A model generated the notes under the pieces. That model was given only the letters and a program-made list of their open reading frames with translations. It did no database searches and was not told where the DNA came from. A DNA stretch of 64,000 nucleotides from Hofstenia miamia (Eukaryota > Xenacoelomorpha > Acoela > Hofsteniidae). Made by a program: the position numbers and the translations under genes. Below, piece after piece: positions 37,565-51,200 of the stretch. The stretch is taken from NCBI GenBank assembly GCA_900660155.1, contig CABFPE010000282.1:471560-535559 (forward strand), read 5' to 3'. Each line of letters begins with the position of its first letter. Within the stretch, counting starts at the first letter, position 1.

Positions 37565-38027
37565 ATTTTTAGTGCTTTTATGCAGTTTTTCATTGATATT
37601 ACCAAGTTATCAATGATTGATTGGTTCATGTTACCCTACTCTTTTAACAAGGTTGCTTTCAGAGTTGATGCCGATCAAATCTTTCTCACACATCTCTGAA
37701 GCCTTCAATCAAGGTGATCCCAAACATGTTCTATCACATTCATGTCTGGGCTTTGGGCAACCATGGTAATGACCTAATACAGTGTAATCTCTTCCAGGCT
37801 TTAGTAACTTTGCTTGTGTGACAAGGGGCTCCATCTTCCTGAAAAACATAGACATTTTTATCCATATTATTAGTGTCAAATACTGGTAATAGACATTTCT
37901 CTAATATCTGACAATATGGTTGGGTATTTAAACCTTTTTTAAACGAGATCAGCTCTGACCCTTCCCCCAAACCGACAGCACCCCCCACCCTAAAACCCAC
38001 CCCACCCTGTTTTACAGTTTCCCGCAA
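37565..38027 (-). pseudogene. Tc1/mariner-like transposase relic
   Basis: Tc1-type transposases cut and paste DNA with a DDE catalytic domain. On minus, the 95-codon open part includes a W/G-A-V-G-L-G strand, FKKGLNTQPYCQILEK, FQEDGAPCHTSK (second catalytic Asp and the A-P-x-H-T-S signature) and a Leu-Pro-Trp end. A one-base frame change then reveals AQSPDMNVIEHVWDHLD, with the third catalytic residue (Glu) in the SPDxNxIE motif, followed by two in-frame stops. The 5' half runs into the homopolymer-inflated stretch above 37960 and is unreadable. Dead element; terminal repeats not defined. Confidence 0.75.
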
Positions 38028-39225
38028 AAATTTAGCCCTCCCAATCTCTGTCTGATTTTTCCCAAAATAAAACCGCCCTTAAATTTAAAACTGACAGAAA
38101 TTTCTTTTATCTAAACCTATTTCTGACTTTTAAAAAATATCATCTTTTCACTCCCAATTTCGTGCCCCAACCCTTTACTTTTTTTTTTTTACATTTGAAA
38201 ACAGTGGGTTTTTTTTTTCAAATCTCCCTTTGGATTTTAAATTTTTTTAAACTTTTTTTACTGCATAGGGGGACATTTTCCTGTTTGTAGCAAAATCTTT
38301 TACACTTTTTTTTCGGGTTTTTATGACTTTCCCTTTTAAAGCTCTTTTCATTTTATCCCTCACGATAGGGAGTCTTTCCGAAAGGGGTTTAAAGCTGCAA
38401 AGGGCCTTTTTATTTAAATTTTTTAAAAAATTTTTTATTTTTTTATGATTTAACTTTAAAAGCCCAAAAAATTTTCGATTTTATTTTCCCAAATGATGCC
38501 CCCCCAATTTCTGCCCCTTTTTTAAATTACCCAAGCCCTTTCATCCCCGTGTTTTTATTTCTAAAACCCATTTTAACAGTATTTACAAATTAAATTTTTA
38601 TAAAATTTAAAAAATTTATTAGAAAAAAAGGGAATACTATTTAAAAAATTAAAAAAATCGTTTAAAACACAGATGGGGAAAAAATTTTGGGAGCCCCCTG
38701 TATAGTAAAATGATGTAAATTAAAGGAAAATTTCAAAATTTTAACTATATGGGTTAAAAAAGTAAAATAGTAAAAAATGAAACTATAAAGAAAATTTTCA
38801 AACATCTGGGAATTCCCTAAAATTAACGATTTTTTAAAAACATTTTTTAAAAACTTTTTTTTTTCTTTGAAAACAAAATCTTTTACAGTATATTTTCAGT
38901 AAAAGTGGGTTATTTATAAATTAAAAAAACTAGTTTTTGACAAAATTTTTTTAAAAGGCATTTTTTTTCAAATTTGAAAAGTATCTGTTTTTAAAGGGAA
39001 ATTTCAAAATTTTTTTAAAAAAATTCAAAATTTTCTATAAAATGAAAATTATTTTGTTTACCCAGCATTTCCTTCATATTTGGCCCTCTACATAAAATTA
39101 GGGGGGGGGGGGTTTTTGCACTGGGTTTTGTAGACTTTAATTTAGCTTTTGATAAAAAAAAAATTTTAATCCCAATTAAATTTTTAAAATTTTATCAGCT
39201 CTTTTTGCATAGCGCTTTGGGAAAT
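37960..39225. other. Homopolymer-inflated, probably low-quality sequence
   Basis: From about 37960 the text changes character: runs of four to ten identical bases of every kind (CCCC, TTTTTTTTTT, a G run near 39102-39111) crowd together, unlike anywhere else in the window. The Tc1 transposase frame breaks as it enters. A polished-in low-accuracy read is the simplest reason. GGGAGCCCCCTGTATAGT near 38690-38707 may be a transposon end. No feature inside should be trusted. Confidence 0.6.
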
Positions 39226-39240
39226 ATATATATATATATT
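39226..39240. repeat. Short TA microsatellite
   Basis: About seven TA units at the right edge of the suspicious stretch. Confidence 0.8.
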
Positions 39241-39387
39241 GAAAAGCTATAAATATAGCACGATAACAAAGGAATCAAGGAAGAAATAAAAGAAAACAAT
39301 CAGCATATTTACAAATGATTTTCATAGCACACGTTCATTTAAGGGTATCATCATTATTAAAACAATAAAAAAACTCTCTAATTGAAG

Positions 39388-39639
39388 GAGATTTGTGGTT
39401 CAGCAAATTTAGGTGAACAGTTTACAATATGCAATGTGTATCAAACTCAGACAAGGTATGGTCCAGTGGTTAAGATTATTTTGCAAAACGGAAATGGCTT
39501 TTTCCTACCCAAACGCTATGCACAAAGAGCTGGCATAAATTTTAAAATATTAATTGGATTTAAAGTTCTTCAATGTCAGAATAAACCTCCAAAATATTTC
39601 TATTGTAAGCCAAGTATTGTGTTGAAATTTAGAGTGTAA
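39388..39639 (+). pseudogene. Fragment of a small beta-rich, transposon-associated-type protein
   Basis: An 84-codon open part that can begin after TTGAAG|GAG, a possible splice acceptor. The pattern T-R-Y-G-P-V-V-K-I-I-L followed by F-F-L-P-K-R-Y recalls small OB-fold-like proteins common near animal mobile elements. No start codon, upstream exon or partner was found. It could be the last exon of an unseen gene or a relic. Confidence 0.35.
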
Positions 39640-40859
39640 TTTTATTTTAGAAGGTGTAAATACATATTCTTAGGCAGATATATTTTTCTCCTTTCTTACA
39701 TGTATATTTTACATAAAATTATTGATTTTTAGCTAACTTCGATCTTAGAAATATATGCATAATTTCAACGAAGCTCACTAGCACATAGAAATATTGAAAA
39801 TTAAAATGTTTTAACTAGAACAATGTGTTTTTAATGCACTAGTCAGTTTTTTGTAGAGTTTAATTGAAACGTTGGTTTCTTCTTTACTGGGTAAGTCGTT
39901 TTTATATTTTGAAATGTGAAATTCTCTTTTTCCACAAAACTTATACAGCTAATGAAATTTAGAAATTATTTAATGTCTTGTCCTATGCATTAAATCTTAT
40001 AGAACATGCGCATATATATTTGTTGAAATGGGATTCAAAAATCGTTTATGCTTTCAAATAATGCAACTGTCAAAATCACTATCATCACAACCAATTCGTG
40101 CAAAAAAATAAACTCTACATGAATATTAAGTGTATAAATTCAAACAAAATTACAGTAAAAACAATGGGGATTTATCTGATCATTCTATTATCAACACAAT
40201 AAAGACAAAATAATTTAAGAACTTTCTTTAGAAATTCTGGAAAAAATATTCAGCAAATAAATAATGAAATAATATTGCATTTTTAAAGTTCTTTGTTCTA
40301 TTTAATGAAATCATATCTATTGAAAATTGACGTGTTTCAGCTATTCATTTTACGTCATGGTTGACAGTGTCTCATATTAGAAAACCATTGCTGTCATATT
40401 ACATTAAAGAATATGTCAAATTAGTGGGTATTCTGGTTGACGAGGGTAAATTGAAGTGAAAGCTTGGTCAATCTACCTATGTTTTATGCTCAGCTATGAA
40501 ATGGATGCTTTGATTTCCCAGTTTTTTATTATACAGGTATGTTTATTGTTAAATTTTACCAAATGTGCATTTAAATTTGGGTTTTTATCCAACTTAGCTG
40601 AATTGTTAGCCTTGGCAAGCTGATACTTTGCATTGATTTCAATCTCAAAATACATGTAAGGCTGGGCTTTGGTTTAGATCTCAAAATACGTCTACACATA
40701 GTAACACTGGTATGCCTTTGAACCCTCGAATTTAATGTTTTTGCTTTTATCATTTGTACTAATTTGTAATATTTCACGTGTTTTTAATATTTCTGTTTTC
40801 TAACTCTTGTATTTTAATCAAGCACATATTAATATTTGTATTTTTTAGCAATATTTGAC
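39640..40859. other. Non-coding DNA
   Basis: Nothing recognised; short chance open frames only. Confidence 0.4.
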
Positions 40860-42480
40860 CTAACACTTGGCATAGGAATGATATTGTAGATCTCCTGCAC
40901 TTATAAAATATTAGTTAGCAATTTTCTCAAAATCCTTAGCAATCTATCTTTAAAATACTATGCACCTATATTTGTTACATGTGAATAATACACAATTTAC
41001 AAAGCAAATGTACATTTAGAAGGTGATCTTGAAAACTTAAAAGATTGAAGTCAATGCATTTTGGTTTCAAATGCATCTACACACAAATAACAAGGTATGA
41101 CGATACTTTTGATTTCATAACCCGTCTATATTATAAAATATTTGACATTTTTTAATTACCACTTTAAACTAAATTATACATAATGATTTTTGCTACATTG
41201 AATATTTTGTTTAATCGCATGCATTTTAAATTTGCTATTTTTCTTAACTAGTAGCTTACTGAAACTATAAATTATACACATTGATTTTCACTTTGTTGTA
41301 CCATTAGGATGACATTAACTGAATATGTATTAAATTTTTTTTTAAAGTCATAGCAGAGCCTATACCGCAGTTAAGTGATTTTATACATGATGTTTCTCAC
41401 CTATAAATTTTTTTTTTAATTTTCTCAAAATTCTTGGTGATCTGTCTTCTAAATACCATGCGCCTGTATGTATAATACACTATTTACAAACATTTGTACG
41501 TTCAGAAGGCAATTTCAAAATGGAGTTGACTAATTTAATGATTGGAAATCATATTCAGCTAAGGGGAATCAAGTGTGTAGCAATACGTGAACTAGAAGAA
41601 CAGTGAATTGCCTGAAAAAATGCATTCTCATTTCTATGGCAACTACACAATAGAATGGAAAAGATATCAACAAGACTGTGAGCAAGAGCCATAAAACAAA
41701 TAAACTGAAAAACGTGCAAAGTCGACAAAAGTTGTACCAGTCAGCAAATGTGTACATCCCCTGAAAATCTGTATAAACCAAAAAGAAATGCAGAGAAAAG
41801 ACTGTTGTGTAAAACTAATATCATAATAGTGTATTAATGAAAGCATGCATATGTATAAATCTTTCTAATAGCATTGCATGTATAATTTATTTAGAAAACA
41901 AAATTGCCTTTATCATGTAAGTCTATATTTCATACAGCTGTAATGTTTAAGTATGGTAAATATTTTTCTGTTTTGCATATTTTATATTAGCAAAAAATGA
42001 ATTAATTGTATGGAATTTTTACAATGAAATAGCAGCTCATTTTGAAAAAAACGAAATGTAACCCTTTGCGTGTAATGTGTAGACCCCCGAAAAACCAATT
42101 AATTACAATGATTGTGAATGTTAATCATTAGAACATGTGGAATTTTTTACAATGAAATAACAGCATACATGTATTTGAAAACGAGATGTAGCTCTTTGCA
42201 TGTAATGTATAGATTTCCTGAAAACCAAAATAAATGATTTTGTTAATGACTAGAAGAAAGGTATGAAAATTTTTACAATGAAAAATAGCAATGTATTTGA
42301 AAAAACGAAAGACCCAATCGCCTTTATCATGCAAGTCTATATTTCATATGCCTTTAATGTTTAAGTATGGCGAATATTTTCTATCTTGTTTTTGAAAATG
42401 TAAGTCTATATTTCATACATCTATAGTGTTTATGTTTAGCAAAATAATTTTCCGCTTTGTATTTGGATATTAATAGAAAA
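40860..42480. repeat. Array of degenerate repeats
   Basis: Three copies of a 126-bp unit start near 42011, 42137 and 42263, each with a TTTTTACAATGAAATA-like start and a TGTAATGTRTAGA centre. Words such as AAGTCTATATTTCATA recur at 41919, 42331 and 42401. A separate unit at 40910-41040 is repeated in diverged form at 41395-41520. No coding region. Confidence 0.5.
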
Positions 42481-43409
42481 TGAAAATGGGTTTTGCGTCT
42501 ATCAATTATTTTTCCTTAAAACATGGTGTTACATGTTTAAAACATTGTTGCATTAAACACGTCTTAAGTGAAACTTGCCATCAAAAATATCACTTTGCCA
42601 AAATCCTAGAAAACAAAAATCAAATTTTCGTCAAAAAATTAATTTGATTAATTTAACTCTGTCAAAAATATTTTCCACTAGATGGCGTCCAATAGAATCA
42701 GTCCATTTACACATGGCAAATAGTCATAGGTGTTACAAGAACTTCAGGGTTTCCCAATGTAATGGGGTCTCGGCCTTCTTCATTACTATTATACCAATAT
42801 TTAGGTCAAATAAATTTTAAGATAAAGAAAAAGTAGCCTAATTTAATAAAGATATTCAAGGTTGAATGTTAATTCATATCTCAATAAAAATCTAGTTTCT
42901 ATATGTGTACAATTGTGCACATTGTATCTCAAGTGGTTATATATATATATATATATATCCTGTACATTCATTCATCCATATAACAAATATTACAAATTGA
43001 TGTAAAAGTTGTATTATGGGTATATAATTTCAACTGCTTGTATCACCACATATTTAGATTACAATATGATAAATAATATACAATTTGAAATCCACCAAAT
43101 GTAAAACATAAATCATGAAGTATCACTACAACTAGATATCCAATAGAGCTGTATGCTTTACTTGGAGAGTGACAAAAAGATCAGAATCACCCTGTAAATA
43201 TACGCGTGTAAATTCATACTCAGCTTTTCAATCAAATTGTATAGAGAAAACTCGGCAAATTTTTTTATTTCGAAGCAGATGAGTTGTCCTCCAAATAAAA
43301 CTGATTTTATTATATTTAATTAAAAAATTGTCATAATTTTCATGAAAACAATTATTTACATCAAATTAGCAAACTTAATTTGCCAGAAACAATGATTTAT
43401 CACGCTTAA
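42481..43409. other. Non-coding DNA with a TA tract
   Basis: TA microsatellite at 42939-42958; nothing else recognised. Confidence 0.4.
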
Positions 43410-43946
43410 AGTTTCTACGGAAGTACTCCGTTTCTAATATTTTTTGATGTTGATGCCTTGTATGAAGAGTTCTGTCTCATTGAATTCGACAACCAAGCCA
43501 AATGGAAAAGTATCTTTGACAATTTTTTAAACTTACTTCCAAATATGTGCATTATCAGGTCGTTTATTTTTAGCGTTCCAGTTACAAATGTATTTTGTGA
43601 ATGGCGTTTTTTTATACACTCTCACAGGATAGACACAGGAACAAGATGCAGTGAAAAGCATTACAAAACGAGAGATCCAATTTTTCAAAGAGCTGTCAAG
43701 AATTTTGTAATTTATTATAAACAATTCAAATTTATAAAAAGTGCACTATCTAACTACAAATATTTTTTGTGCTGCGCACAAGTACTTTTGAACTGGTCAC
43801 CTTTGACAACTCCCACTTTAGGCACTGCGCACATTGACCAGACTCACACATTTTTTCTAAAGAAAACAAAATATTTAAAGGTAGTTATTGTTCTCATGGG
43901 TATTAGACCGCCTCATTATCTGAACATAGGTATGGAAATAATTTGA
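43410..43946 (+). pseudogene. hAT transposase C-terminal relic
   Basis: The open frame reads FFDVDALYEEFCLIE, then KWKSIFDNFLNLLP, then FIFSVPVTNVFCEWRFF. This order is that of the hAT dimerisation region, where a P-x-S/T-N-A-x-x-E-R-x-F-S core is typical; here the Glu-Arg pair sits as Cys-Glu-Trp-Arg. The frame starts just after a stop, lacks an N-terminus, and its last third has no similarity. A relic, with no visible termini. Confidence 0.5.
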
Positions 43947-46138
43947 ATACTTTTACAAAATTTGGATTTCTCACTGAAAAAAATTCATGTTTGCATGTAC
44001 TTCTGACAAAAGAATAAATTTTAACACTAATCTTAATCATGCCATGAGTGAGCCCAACTCCATAGATGTGTGCATGTAAAAGGCTTTCAATATTTCTTAA
44101 CAAGCTAGGATAAATTGTTCAAAAATGCCGAAAAATCGATTTGTTCTGAAAAATTGTAGTTCTAGTAGAAATAGTGTTAACTCGTTAACAATTATGTCAT
44201 TGATGTTATTTTTGATAGAAAATTTAAGGTTTTAATGCATTATGTTTGCTACCAAGGTCGCAACGAGAGTATAGATGAGACAAGCTCTACTCCATTGCTG
44301 CACTGCTAAATAATTAACAGAGGGGCTCTAAATTTAAGTACTGTATTCAATAGCGTATTTTGAACAAATTTAAATTCTCAACAAATAAAGTCCAAAACTC
44401 AAAAACGTAATCAAACCTTAAAAATGGGGGCTGAGTACCCAATCAAAATTAACAAGGTGGGCTGCCCCTCCTCTGAGCAGCCCCCTTGAGTAAGCCCCTG
44501 CTCTACGGCTCTCTGAGCCTGTAAGGCTTCCAATAAATTATATATTTATTCTTTAATTTTGCAACTCTAACTAAAGTCAACTTTTTTAAAGTATTTCCTA
44601 TATTTATTTAAATAAATACATTATGCAGTTGTAAATGTGGTGATTTGTTTTGATGGGCCTTTGAGATACAGGATTTTTGTAAGCAAAGAAAATGCGCAAT
44701 ATTGCTGCAAACCTGCTTGTTACACAACCCTAATGTTAGGATGCGGTTAGTGTACGTTTGCAGTCATCGCACGCCTACGCCTATGATTAGCCCATGCGAT
44801 TATAATTGATATGCAGTCTAAAATGTTACTGTTGATTCGATTTTGTTCTGTGATTATGACCACGGCGACGGCCATGGTTTAACCGTTAACCGGTCGTAGC
44901 CGAAGCCAAAGACTGGATACCGGCAAGAATTTTGCTTTACGGCCAATATCCCCGCTAAGATTCATTTCTGAACATTCTGATGAACAATTTATTTGTATTT
45001 TTATGAAACAGCCGCCTTGAATATTTTCATTAATTGTTCGAAGTATTAGCATGTTTTAATCGTTCCATTGAAAATTGCACACTAAGTAGTAGTAAAATAC
45101 CACGACTACTGCTAAATATTACGGCCAATGGTCGATTAAAATCAAAATACATTTTGCATGGCCGGCAACGGCCAAGAAAATTTCCTTTATCCGTAGAACA
45201 CTCCCGTTGCCTTAATGCTAGAATCACTCCATCCATGTGTAAAGAAAAGTAATTCAAAGTGCTGCCGTTTAATGATGCCCACTTAAATTGAATAACATTT
45301 CTTGTTTTGTAAACAAAACCCTATCAAAACTTAGGTAGAAACATAAAACATTGTTCCATTTTGTAAAAAAGGGAAAGAATGAAATGGAAGCTATTGTGTG
45401 AAACATGAACTTCTATAACACTAACTGGACTTGAGCAAATTAGTGAATTGAAGAGCGGAATTAATAAAAATGATTTAAGTGAAATCGGCCAAATGTTGCT
45501 GTTATTTATTCATTTGTTCCAGTCCAGTTGTTGTTATAAAAGTTCATGTGTAAAATATCGAAGCAATTGTTACTTTCTGAAAAAGTTAAATATTTCAAAT
45601 ATATTGTGAGGAATTTACTCATTTTAAATTTGCCAAAAGATAATGAGACTTTACTACGTTATTTTAGGTATAGAATTGCACTTAATATTTACAATTATTA
45701 TTTACAATTGCGTAGAGACTAGTGGACTGAAAATTTAAACGTTTATCAAAACTTAACAAAATCTGAAGCTGTGAATGTAGGATGCAGTAGGCCTTATGTG
45801 GAGCAGTGTGGGAAACGGATCAACCCTCCAGGGGCGCAGGTTTCAGTCGCTCTTAGATGCATCGGGTCGGGACACGGTTCATTTATAGTTGTTTATGTGG
45901 AAGAACGCTAACAGATTTAAAGAATAATTGAAGAAGTCAAACATTTGAATCTTTGAAGTTCTTAGGCATTTTAATCATTTTTGTATTTTTTATTGAAATT
46001 CACAATGGTAAATTTATTGAAAAAAATTCAAAATAAATAAATTTATTAATTATTTACTGAAAATTTATAGATTATCAAGATTTATTGAGAACAAATTATT
46101 TCAATTAAAGAAAATTAATAAAATTTCAATTTTAAGTT
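43947..46138. other. Non-coding DNA with GC-rich transposon-like islets
   Basis: Around 44855-44955 and 45120-45180 the words ACGGCCA, GCCGGC and ACCGGT cluster, and the overlapping open frames on both strands there are shadows. At 45805-45890 another GC-rich islet (GGGTCGGGACACGG) appears. These are probably DNA-transposon debris; no termini were defined. Confidence 0.3.
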
Positions 46139-46146
46139 TTCAAATG

Positions 46147-46788
46147 TTTTATTGAAAATTTACCAAAGAAAATTGTTAAAATGAATTTTTTATCAAACTA
46201 ATATTTTTCGATTTGAAGTAACAATTGTAATGAAAAGGCAAAGTTCAAGTATTATTATTCAGAGTCAAAATCCTAGTTTTTGGGCACCTAGTTCACAATG
46301 TTATGCAATGGCGCAATGTGTTGCAAGAATAATTTATTCATAAATGCTTCGCTAAGCTAGTTCTTAGATACTAGAAATTATTATTTTGTAACGCAATGCC
46401 ATTTTGTAGTTAATTGATAATTTAAATTATATTATTCTTATATGTGCCAAGTATTATAGAAAATTTTGTTTTCGCATGTAACCCATTTTGTTGCCAATGT
46501 ATATATAGCAGGAGAACTTCTGTTTTATTAATATGATTCAATGGAAATTGAGAAAACTGTAGCTGTCGTGTATAGTGGAAATATGTGTTGTTGAAATCAT
46601 TGAATTTGAACAGATATTTATTAATATGAAAATAGACTTGGAAGGATAATGTTTAATATCAATTTACATTTGAAAATTTATCAATGCTGTATTCATTTTT
46701 TATTAAAATTTTACCAAAGTTTTATTGAAAATTAATAAACTTCTTGGCAATTTCTTTGGTAAATTTTTCAATAAAAATCGATTTTTTT
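46147..46788. repeat. Element bounded by a 30-bp inverted repeat
   Basis: TTTTATTGAAAATTTACCAA (46147 onward) is answered by its reverse complement at about 46753-46788 (TTGGCAATTTCTTTGGTAAA). The interior is AT-rich and non-coding. Possibly a MITE; low-complexity A/T sequence weakens the case. Confidence 0.35.
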
Positions 46789-48275
46789 TCAATATATTTT
46801 CTATTGTTCATCTGCTGGGGAGGAATAAAAGATTTTAATTGCATAATGCAAATCATAATAACAATGACCCAAGTTACAAAAATATAATAGTAGTATATTA
46901 GTTTCGCTCAGCATAATTTTAAATTCTTCTCATAGATGATTAATTGTACTTACTTTCTTCATAAATTTTATCTTTGTACTTTTGTGAATATTATTGGCCA
47001 TTTCGGTAGCAATGTTAATGTTAATAATAAAATGTTTAAATGATAGCAGGCGTAACTTCTTCATATTATACAATACATTTTCATTGCTTCTTAGAAATTA
47101 GTTAGTAGGCAAAGAAGTGGATATAACGCTCCAGATGTCAATATTTATAGGACTTTTGAAGTAACACTTTATAGAATGAATTGAGATCGTCATAATTTCG
47201 TCAAAAAATATTGGCGAATGTTGATATCCCTTAGTCTTTTCTTGTAGTAGGATCCAAGCAAGACATTGTTTTGGAACTTTTTTTAACAGTTTTATGTAGC
47301 GCTTAGGAGGACCCCAAGCAGGGGATAAGAATATAGTATACATACGATTTTTCTTAAAGTGAGTGAATAATCCGTAAGGAAAACTTCCTTTGATCACATA
47401 ACATATTTTCCGAAAAGGTGTTCAAAGTAGACACGCTGGCGATTTTGCAAATAAAATGTTTTTGATGATGTTACAATATTTTACAATATTTTTGATACTG
47501 CAAGATTTCTTTTATCAACAATGTAATTATAGCTTAGATGTTGGGTTGAAGCAAAAAACTTAACAGAAATAACATCATTTACTTTTGGTATAGCATTTTT
47601 GAATCCTTAAAATTTTATATATTTTCTGCCTGTACCGTGGTTACTGATACATGACGTCAATTTGAAGCTAATATTTTACAAACTTTCACAAAGAATTTGT
47701 GAATGCATATTACAAACATACCATATCAACCTTTAGGTGATGAATCAGATGAAAGATTAAAAAGTGTTAATAACGATGACAGATTTAAAATGAGTTAATG
47801 TCATATGTGCAGCATATTTTGCATACAGATTTTTCCCTGTATTAAGTAAACAGAGAACTTGAGAGATAATCTCATTGAAAAACGTGTGATTGAATGCCTT
47901 ATATTTTAACAGATTACGTTTTCATTGTTATAATAATGCAAAATTTGCAATTAGTATATTTTGATGGAAAAGAAATATGAAATATAATTAGTAAAAACCG
48001 TTTGAATGTAATTAAATTTAATTTTTGAAATTCGTGCCCTAAGCTTCAAATAAGTTACCATTGCAACAAATTAATCTTATTACCTATGTTTTAATCCATT
48101 TTTCATATATTTTTGCAATATTATATGAAGCCTTATAAGGAGTCAGCTTCTTTTAAGCTATAATAGTATATGCATATAGTATTGAAATAACTTGCAATTA
48201 ACGTTTATGATTAAAACTCCCTTTTCACATAAAGATTGTATACAAACGTTTTGAGATATTTCTTCAAAATTGCAT
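46789..48275. other. Non-coding DNA downstream of P450 gene 3
   Basis: A 99-codon open frame on minus (47098-47397) shows no motif and no splice context. No other feature is seen. Confidence 0.35.
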
Positions 48276-51200
48276 TTAACGTAATCTGAAGGCAATTTTG
48301 TATTCGTTATCAGGAACGTATACAGTTTGGTTTTCAATTCCATCAAGAGAAGGCACCGGTTCACCCTTCGGAACATAAAACTCAAAATTGAAGAGCAGGT
48401 TTGTGAGGAAAGTGAACAGAAGTGGTCGCGCAATACTCTCTCCTAAACACACTCTTCTACCTCCTCCAAAAGGGAAGTAACTCTCTTTAACATTTGTAAC
48501 TTTTCCGCTTTTATCAAGGAATCTTTCAGGATTGAATTTTTCGGGATCTTTCCAAAAGCGAGGATCTCGATGAAGAGCATAAATGTTTGGTAAAACAATT
48601 GTTTCCTTAGAAATATCATAGCCCATTAGTTTGCAATCTCTGGCTGGTTTGTGCGGAATTAGAAATGGAACTGTAGAACCCAATCTCAAAACTTCATTCA
48701 TGAAGGCTACAGTGTAGGGAAGATTCTCACGATCATACCAATTTGGATAATCACCTTGTGCAATGACAGATTTCAACTCTTTGTAAACTTTATTTTGTAT
48801 TTCTGGATTTCGGCATGCATGTACAATCATCCAATTTAGTGTATCAATATTTGTGTCAGTCCCAGCTCCAAATATATCGAATATCAGAAAGAAAATGTGC
48901 TCATCTGTAAGACAATTGAAGTCTTTGTTTGATTTTCTTACTTTTATGAATGCATCAGAAATATTGCGCACTTCGTTGCTATTATATGTTTCTTCAAGTT
49001 GTCTATAGCTCTTCATTACAATTTCTTCAACATTGTTTACCATATTGGATAGATCCCTGGAACTTTTCAATGGCAAGAACGACAAAAATGGAAAGAGATC
49101 AACAATTGTCCCATTTCCTACTGTATCAATAAATTCTCTATTAAGACTATTAAGATACACGAACTCTTTGTCATCAATCTCATATTCTTTTCCATAGGAA
49201 AGATTGCAAACTGCGTTGAAAATTCCATATGCTAAAATGTCTCTAGGATTTAAAGGTGTATCAAGCTTTTCAATCATTAATTGTTTTTGCTTTTCAAATG
49301 CTGAAAATACGAAATTAGAAATTTTGTCACCGTCAGCAATCAGTCGGAATGCTTGATAACCTAACTTTCTTTGTGCCTTCCATGTTTCAGACACAGGTGC
49401 TAGTGCAACGTCTTTACCACCCCGAGAAAACAAATCAAATGAGTGATTCAAGTACCTGTCTGATACTAGATCGAGTTCATCAATAATAGCTTTTTTGTAG
49501 GCCTCCAAAGTGTTGAGAATTATTGATCGTCCCATGAATCCAAAATCAATTGTTACAATGTCTGATTTAAATTGTTTCGAATAAGTTCTAGCAGCTTTAT
49601 ATAATCTTTCAGCCTTCCTAAGTATGCAATATGTTAATCATTATTTACTGTTGTTTCTTCACAAACACACATGCACAAATATATATATATATATATATAT
49701 ATAATCATTATATTAATAGTTAGTGTCATAAGTTTTGTAGTTTTAAGCATATATATGTGTAACTAGAATCTGAAAAGGCTTGCTAAAAAAATAAGAAGTT
49801 GTATTCCAAGTCTTACTTCAGTAGATGAATAAAGATTAATAGTAAACTTACATGTTTTTTTTGCATTTGACTTATATTTTACTACATTTCTACAACAGCA
49901 GCATTATGTCCAAACACACTTCTGATTCCTTCGGACAACTTATCGTCGTCAAACGCTTAACCTTCTAACGGTAATTGGGGTCAGGGTATGAACCCACATG
50001 CTTTTTAAGAATCAAATTTATCAAATATATATCATCGAATATGGTTGATTCTCTTTGACAATTCTTAATAATGTTTGCGTCATAATAAATGCTATTCACT
50101 TAATCATTGCCTCAATCTATATCAATCCTCGATTTGAAATAGCAAAAAATCATACTAATGGTAATGTAGAGGTCATATGCTGGCTCCAATCGAAATTGAA
50201 ATTTTTAAAATGTTCATTATCATATCAAGACTGCATTGTTAGTAGCGACTTCTGTGATTCTCCTCTTATCAAACTGAAACATCACATACAATATTGATTA
50301 GAGCTATTAATAGGCTTAGGCATATTGTGAAACCTATATTTTGGACATCAATTGGTCAGATCTTCTGATTTGTGAATTCGCCATTCAGGGGATCACATCA
50401 TTTATCCACCCAGCTATCACGTGATAGCAAAGCAAAGTGTGGTGACAAAGTAACATTGAAGAATTGCTTCAATAGGTCTGTAAATGGTCCAATTACATCT
50501 CAAAGTGAAGAACATCAATATAGATTAGCAATTTTGTGCTGCTCCAAAATATTCAACTGTTTTTACCAGAAGTTTTCCTATAGTTATGTTTTTGCGGGCG
50601 AGACGCCGCACTGCTGCAGAGGATGTGCGTTCACTGTTTCAAAAGCTTAAAAATACTTCGAATAACAGCAGTTATTTTTCTATTAGTTATGAGAGTAACG
50701 GCTCTGAAATAGGTCATGTTGACAGTGATCCTGCTGATTCTAAATTGTCAGATGATGGTATTTGAGAGGAAGATGATATAACTAACTATGATGAAACTTC
50801 CACTCCATCGTTGTTGATCAGCAAAGATGGAGAAGAGTGGTCTCTTGAACCACGAACTATTCGACAGTGTCAAAACGTAAACGTAATGCATCGATCACCG
50901 GGTGTAACAAGCCAGACGAAAGCTGGCTCACTATAATGGACGCCTTCAATTTATTTGTTACCAAAGATATAATGGAGATAACTGCTTCCAATTCCAACAA
51001 AGAAGGTCAACGACTTTATTCCACTAATTGGAAAAATACTGACTATCGGGAAATAAATGCTTACATCGGATTTTTGATCTTATCAGGAGTATTCCGATCT
51101 AATCATGAAGAAATTGAAAGTTTATGGGACAAAGTACATGGGCGTAGTGTGTTTTATGATACTATGAAGCTTTATCGCTTCAAACTACTCACCTGTGTTC

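Noticed and set aside
45030-45257. Overlapping frames on both strands of about 73 codons
   Set aside because: They mirror each other in a GC-rich repeat-like islet; no domain pattern on either strand.
47098-47397. 99-codon minus open frame
   Set aside because: No domain, no splice or promoter context, ordinary length for chance in this region.
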